A stretch of DNA of 64,000 nt from Dacryopinax spathularia (lineage: Eukaryota > Basidiomycota > Dacrymycetes > Dacrymycetales > Dacrymycetaceae). The position numbers and the translations under genes are program-made. Positions within the stretch are counted from its first letter, which is position 1. Every line of letters starts with the position of its first letter. Of the stretch, positions 59,701 to 64,000 are shown piece by piece. The stretch is from contig JBBPFI010000008.1 in the NCBI GenBank assembly GCA_037974965.1, forward strand, positions 620,001-684,000. Direction: 5' to 3'. The notes below the pieces were generated by a model that worked only from the letters and a program-made list of their open reading frames with translations, was not told the DNA's origin and ran no database searches.

Positions 59701-60015
59701 GATGTCCGAGCATCGGCAGGAGTATCCATTGCACTTTGATGTAGCACTGTGTTCTTGATCCACTCCAAGACGGACTCCAACTCGTCTTCGACTTCCTTGT
59801 GCTCCTGGACCAACTGGGGAGAGTGAGGGGCAAGGCACACTTGGAGCCATGCAGGAGGTACGTACATCTGAGATTCCCAGGGCCCCACACGCAGCCGTCT
59901 CCGCTTTCTCCAGCCAGGGTGACAGCATCTCCTTCGGCTTATTCTTTGCCCGTTCGATAGCATCGAGAACCGCGTTGGCGCTTGACCGGAGTCCGTTCCT
60001 CCGAGGTGTACTCAT
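56762..60015 (-). CDS. NLR-type STAND protein: helical N-domain, NB-ARC, TPR repeats
   Basis: Fungal NLR-like signal-transducing ATPase, about 1,000 residues, six or so exons. N-terminal 150 residues are helical (LDAIERAKNKPKEMLSPWLE, EHKEVEDELESVLEWIKNTV, RNERMRLVQQFQTKLDRFR, MAQGLGHVTDRLTDLNSRAS), resembling the four-helix effector/adaptor domains of basidiomycete NLRs. NB-ARC: FCGRDTLK, P-loop LGAGGIGKTTVAAAV, Walker B FLLILDNLETAM, sensor-like MITMRGNVPPE, GLPL-like RLPLAIHLLARR, and IRILAPIRDYILSTF. The sensor region is nine TPR units of 40 residues, seven almost identical (QYGPAAEKLEEARAAFAAIG). It would oligomerise on ligand binding and trigger a defence or heterokaryon-incompatibility-like response; ligand and effect are unknown. 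All splice joins keep frame and no stop is seen, so it looks functional. Confidence 0.9.
56850..57928 (-). repeat. 120-bp tandem repeat coding the NLR's TPR array
   Basis: Nine units of 120 bp (40 residues) start at 57928, 57808, 57688, 57568, 57448, 57328, 57208, 57088 and 56968 on the minus strand. Units 1-7 are nearly identical at DNA level; differences fall mainly in the same few codons (around G-N/H/R-Q/R/E-L/V-G, and the L-x-x-Q end). Units 8 and 9 are progressively diverged. No unit is broken. Confidence 0.95.
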
Positions 60016-60939
60016 CCTTACAGGTTAGCCACGCTCTCAGAATAGCTGTAAGCCGCCGGCACGACGGAGCAGACAGTAAGACGTGTATCGTTTCTTGAGG
60101 GGGGGAGCTGATGTTTGAGTGTGATGTACGGCAAATTGAGGGGGGGTGCGGGATGCGAGGGGAGGAACCGGGGGGAAGGGCACGCAAGGGCCTTTAAGCC
60201 CCACAGGAGGCCGTATGTCGTCACAACGAGCGACCTAAGCCGGGATTTGGAACAAAAGACGCTGTGCTGGCGGGCGAGGCGGTGGACCTGCTGACCTGGG
60301 CCGTTTCCCGGCTAGCGTGGTGGACGGCGTCTATTTTTCTGGAAGGACGGCCATATCTGGACGGCATGGAAGCACCTCGATAAGGGGAGATGTGTGCTAG
60401 GAGTTCCTAGGCTTTTCCCAAGGATATCCAGAGCAAGCGATACTGGGAGGGAGGATGCCGTTCGTTGCTCAGTGCCCTCGACGACAGCTACACGTCGCTG
60501 GTACCTTGAGTTGGTATCGAGATAAGGAGCATCGGGATAGGGGTTTGGCTTGATGTCCTTAGAGCACAGAAGGAAACAGAACAAAGCGATCCTTGCTCGC
60601 TGCGCAAGCTGACAAGAGAAGCCGTTTGTCCAGTCATCGTTGTGCTTGCAATCCCAAAAGAAGAGAAAGGAGAAGAAAATGCGCGTATTGGCAGTGCTCG
60701 TCAGGGTTCGAGAGAAGCGGGCCCGGACGGTCCCCGACCGATCAATCACAGCGCCAAATTCCCGTCCCTCCTCCTTATTTCAATAGCATCCCCTGAGTCC
60801 CTTGCTCGGACAATCCCGGATAGTGACGACAAGTCGCTATGACCTAACGAGGTTAACCCGTCTCGCTTCGCTCATCATTTTTTTAACTCTAAATCTATTC
60901 CGATTCCACTCAAAAATATACATAGAATCAAACCAAACA
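60016..60939. other. Region between NLR start and Helitron coding part
   Basis: No gene recognised. It contains the NLR promoter and, next to 60940, what should be the 3' untranslated end of the Helitron (minus strand). The left part holds a G-rich stretch at about 60100-60180. Confidence 0.45.
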
Positions 60940-63900
60940 CTAAGCAACACCTCTAAGTACTTCTGGGTAGACAACATTGGGAGTAGTGATCTGTGGTGGT
61001 AAGTCGCAAGGCTGCGGGGGCAAAAGGACCTTGACAGCCTGTGCAGTGGTACACCGTGATAGTGCAACATAGAGCTGGCCATGGGAGAATGCTGGCATGC
61101 ACAGGTCCAGACCAACATTCTGAACCGACTGGCCTTGTGCTTTGTTAATCGTCATTGCAAAGGCCAGTTGTACCGGGAACTGGCGCTGCTTCATTGTGAA
61201 TGGAAGCTCATCTTCAGACGGTGTGAGCGTGATCCTTGGTATAAAGGCCATCTCGCCGCTGTGTTCTCCCCCAAGCAGCCGCACTTCAAGAACATGCCGG
61301 GTGGAGCGGATGAGACGCATGCGGGTGCCATTGCAGAGGCCTTGTCTGGGAGCAAGATTGCGCAGGAGCATCAGAGTACAGCCAGGTTTGACCATAAGCT
61401 TGCTCAGTGGAAGCCCAGGGACTTTGAGGGAGTTGAGGTATTCGACCGGGAGGTTCAGAGAAGCCGGCATGCTTGGGTCTTCTACCACTGAATCTGCGGC
61501 AAGGAAAGTGCTCTGCTCTCCAGGGAGCAAAGCAAGGACTTGCATGTTCAGAGCATCGACCTCAGTGTTTCGAGCTGCCAGAATGGTGCGGTTGAGGAAG
61601 TAGCTGTCACCTTCTTGACCGGATAAGGTGGGATTCCGGAGCCCAGGGTAGATGGCCGATATCAAGTCCTCAACCCTGCTGCCGCAGCGCATGCCCTCCC
61701 ACAACTCCACAGTTCCATCTGGCCGAGTTGCGGTTCCTGTTCCTACCTCAAGGAGCCAGGCTGCAAAGCGTGCACTTTGAGGATTTGCTGGATCCAGTCG
61801 CATGTTGTGAGTTAGGCGCAGCACACGTATGTCCTTCCAGAGCACCGAGCGCTGCAAGCAGGCATCCACAATGGTCTCCCTCTCACCTCGTGGCACCACT
61901 GGCAAGGTTTGTTGCCAGTCTCCTCCAAACACCATCCGCATTCCTCCAAAGGGCTTGTTGGGCTGATTGCGCAAGTCACGCAATGTACGGTCAACTGCTT
62001 CAATGCAATGCTTATGCTGAGCAGTGGCTTCATCCCAGATAGTGAGCTCAGCCTTGCGGAACAGCTCTGCCAACTGGCCATTCTTTGGCACATTGCAGGC
62101 GCTGGTCTCATCGAGTTGGATTGGGATCTTGAAGGTTGAGTGTGCGGTTCGTCCACCTGGGAGGAGGAGTGCTGCAATGCCTGAGGAAGCCACACATATC
62201 ACCACCTTCTCCTGGGCATGTAAGTGAGCACAGACAGCATGGTAGACATAAGTCTTTCCAGTGCCACCTGGACCCTGCAGCCAAAACATTCCACCTCGCT
62301 CAGTGTGCTGGACAATAGCATTGAAGGCAGCTTGCTGTTCCCTGTTCATGCGGGTCGTCATTTCTGCTGCCTTTTCTGCCAACTCCACCCAATCATAGTT
62401 GAGCTGCTCTGCAATCAGGCGGTTTGCATGCTGAGCCAGGCATGCATCCCAATCAGCGCGAAAAGCAGGGATTTCACCATTAAACCGCTGGTTGGTCAAG
62501 CTGGCACCTTGGCTGCGGAGGAGCTGGTCGATGAGGAAGAGGCCATAGTCCAGGGCATCGTCTTGTGTCATTTCAGGGTTCTGCCGCTGGAGCCGTCAAA
62601 GCAGATCATCGCAAAGGCTGTCTTTGAACTCGGTCCATAGTGCGCCAGGTGAAGTTGGGTTGCAGTGCTGCAGCATGGTCACAAACAACAGGCGAAGCTG
62701 TGCACCGGTTTGCATGTTGCGTGCCTCTTGCAAGCATCCCATCCACTCGCCATCATCCTCCAGGAGTCCCAGTGCACTGCATGCAGCTTTGAAGGTTGGA
62801 TGCACAGTGCCACCCACAGTGCGCAGATCCTTGAAAGAGGTTGGGCCTGGCACGTGGGCAAGGAGAGTGCGCAGGTAAAAGCGCTCACCAGCAGTGGGCT
62901 GGACAAAGTACATCCATCCAATGGCATACTGAGACCGGCGGAAGTCCCAGCATCGAGCAGTCTTCTTCCACACATAGTAGGCTGGGAACTCCTGATATGT
63001 GTGTATGTGCTGTGCAGGCTCCAGGGAGGCATTCATTGCAAAAAACTCAGTGAGTTTGGTGCATGTGCTGGAAGCACGGTCAACCACTGCATCAAGGTCT
63101 TCTTCCTCCCGAAAATAGATTTGTTGCTCATCAGGAAGGTGGACTGGCAGCCGATAGACAGAGGGCTTCTCCTCATGCATGCGGAAGCGGAAGAGACGCC
63201 ACACTGCCTCCACAGGGCCCACATACCGTGCATCCAGGTAGTTCTTGACCTCATCGGTGACCTCCAGGGTGATGCGGTCCTGGCCCTTGTAGACATACTT
63301 GTGGATATACTTCACAGCACCCACAGTGAAGCAGAACTCAGCATTGCAGTGAGCCTGAATGCGTCTCAGAAGGTTCCTTCATGCCACATCAGTCTGAGCA
63401 CTTGTTCAGAATGGAAGACGCACTTTGGATATGGCACCACCCATCTGTTGTCCAGCACAATCCCTCCTTTTTCAACAAAACGACCATTATTTGGCCGCCG
63501 CAGCTGCACATAGGAATCGGTATCCATGCGTGCTTCTTCAGAGAATGCCTTGGGAAACCCTTTGCTACATTTCCCCTCTTTCATGCATGGAGCATTGGGT
63601 TTGGCAGTGCCGCAAGGACCATGCATCATGTGTGAGGTCACCAACTCAAACAGCTCTGGTTCCTCCTCTCTGGACGGAATCTCAGCAGAGATGTGCAAAT
63701 CGACCTCTTGCGGTGTGCGCAACTTCGAAGACTGGTCCAGGAATATCAGAAGGTGCATGTGTGGCAGACCTCGCTTCTGATACTCGATTGTATAAACCCG
63801 CACCACTGCCTTGCCAAAGATGTTACCCTTGTAGATCAGGTCCAGGACCTCTGCACGCTTCAGGTTGAAGACATGTGCCACAATATCAGGTCGATCGAAA

Positions 63901-64000
63901 GCAGTCTGGCCTGGGAGGAGGTTGTCCACGATTTCAGGCCACTTGGGGTTGGCAGTGAGGGTGAGGAAGATATCGGGTCGGCCAGCCCAGCGAACTATTG
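60846..64000 (-). mobile_element. Helitron rolling-circle transposon, 3' part (runs off the right edge)
   Basis: Autonomous-type Helitron coding for a Rep/helicase. Inside the window are the Rep catalytic part and the whole Pif1-type helicase. The 3' side is in the window: after the helicase stop, the minus strand has an A/T-rich tail and then GAGCGAAGCGAG and GGTTAACC elements ending near TCGTTAGG, which could be the terminal hairpin. The end does not show a perfect CTRR, so the boundary at about 60846 is uncertain by tens of bases. The 5' end is not in the window. Confidence 0.75.
60940..64000 (-). pseudogene. Helitron Rep/Pif1-helicase gene, one internal stop
   Basis: Reads from the right edge: RWAGRPDIFLTLTANPKWPE and the HUH-type element YQKRGLPHMHLLIFL of the Rep nuclease, MMHGPCG and GRFVEKGGIVLDNRWVVPYP. 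A 47-base intron (63377-63423, GTGCGT...GAAG) then joins to NLLRRIQAHCNAEFCFTVGA and VKYIHKYVYKGQD. The helicase has Walker A GPGGTGKTYVYHA, Walker B ELTIWDEATAQHK, GGDWQQTLPVVPRGE, NKAQGQSVQNVGLDL and YVALSRCTTAQ, ending VVYPEVLRGVA. Between KDSLCDDLL and RLQRQNPEMTQDDALDYG one in-frame TGA (62596-62598) interrupts the chain; a CGA to TGA change at this site would be a single C-to-T transition. I see no donor/acceptor pair that would remove it. Otherwise the frame is open, so decay is slight and insertion is probably recent. Confidence 0.85.

Noticed and set aside
63377-63423. Apparent frameshift in the Helitron Rep
   Set aside because: GTGCGT...GAAG at the break removes 47 bases and restores PYPK-NLLRRIQ, so it is better read as an intron.

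Overview
The window reads as nuclear DNA of a filamentous basidiomycete, probably Agaricomycotina. Genes are densely packed on both strands and are cut by many short introns of about 45 to 60 bases with branch sites like CTRAY. There is a nuclear tRNA-Phe with a short intron, a mitochondrial EF-Ts, NAF1, centrin, TAF2 and inorganic pyrophosphatase. The right end carries an NB-ARC/TPR NLR, a CENP-B/pogo-like transposase gene and a Helitron, a mix common in mushroom-type genomes. I cannot name the species.

Layout. 1-515: 5' part of inorganic pyrophosphatase (minus). 1.4-2.8 kb: Msn2/Msn4-like zinc-finger regulator (minus), followed by about 8.5 kb in which I recognise no gene. 11.3-15.4 kb: NAF1 (minus) and mitochondrial EF-Ts (plus) share a 188-base promoter, then tRNA-Phe(GAA). 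15.8-22.5 kb: one very large multi-exon gene of about 2,000 residues and unknown function. 23.7-26.6 kb: GH3 beta-glucosidase with a PA14 insert. 27.1-30.0 kb: conserved helical-repeat protein of unknown function. 31.0-32.8 kb: Gln-rich protein with a Rap1-type Myb domain. 34.1-35.7 kb: intronless bacterial-looking sulfatase. 35.9-38.3 kb: acidic nuclear protein, Alr4036-type flavin-binding protein, centrin. 38.6-44.7 kb: TAF2 carrying three bromodomains. 44.7-45.5 kb: small secretory membrane protein. 47.3-50.2 kb: RanBP2-type zinc-finger protein with an internally duplicated module. 50.3-52.0 kb: Rax1-like RGS membrane protein. 53.1-64.0 kb: accessory block with a transposase gene, the NLR and a Helitron that runs off the right edge.

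The left 52 kb is mainly housekeeping and regulatory genes: chromatin and transcription (TAF2, Rap1-like, Msn2-like), RNP assembly (NAF1), mitochondrial translation (EF-Ts), centrosome (centrin) and signalling (RGS). The right 12 kb has the character of a fast-evolving immune/transposon region.

The observations I consider most worth following are: (1) a TAF2-triple bromodomain fusion whose first intron appears to be AT-AC rather than GT-AG; (2) an NLR whose sensor is an almost identical 120-bp tandem repeat; (3) a zinc-finger protein whose second half is a tandem duplication that kept the intron positions; (4) an intronless sulfatase that looks horizontally acquired; (5) the large uncharacterised protein at 15.8-22.5 kb. 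All exon joins were read by eye from reading frames and splice signals. No alignment or database search was run.
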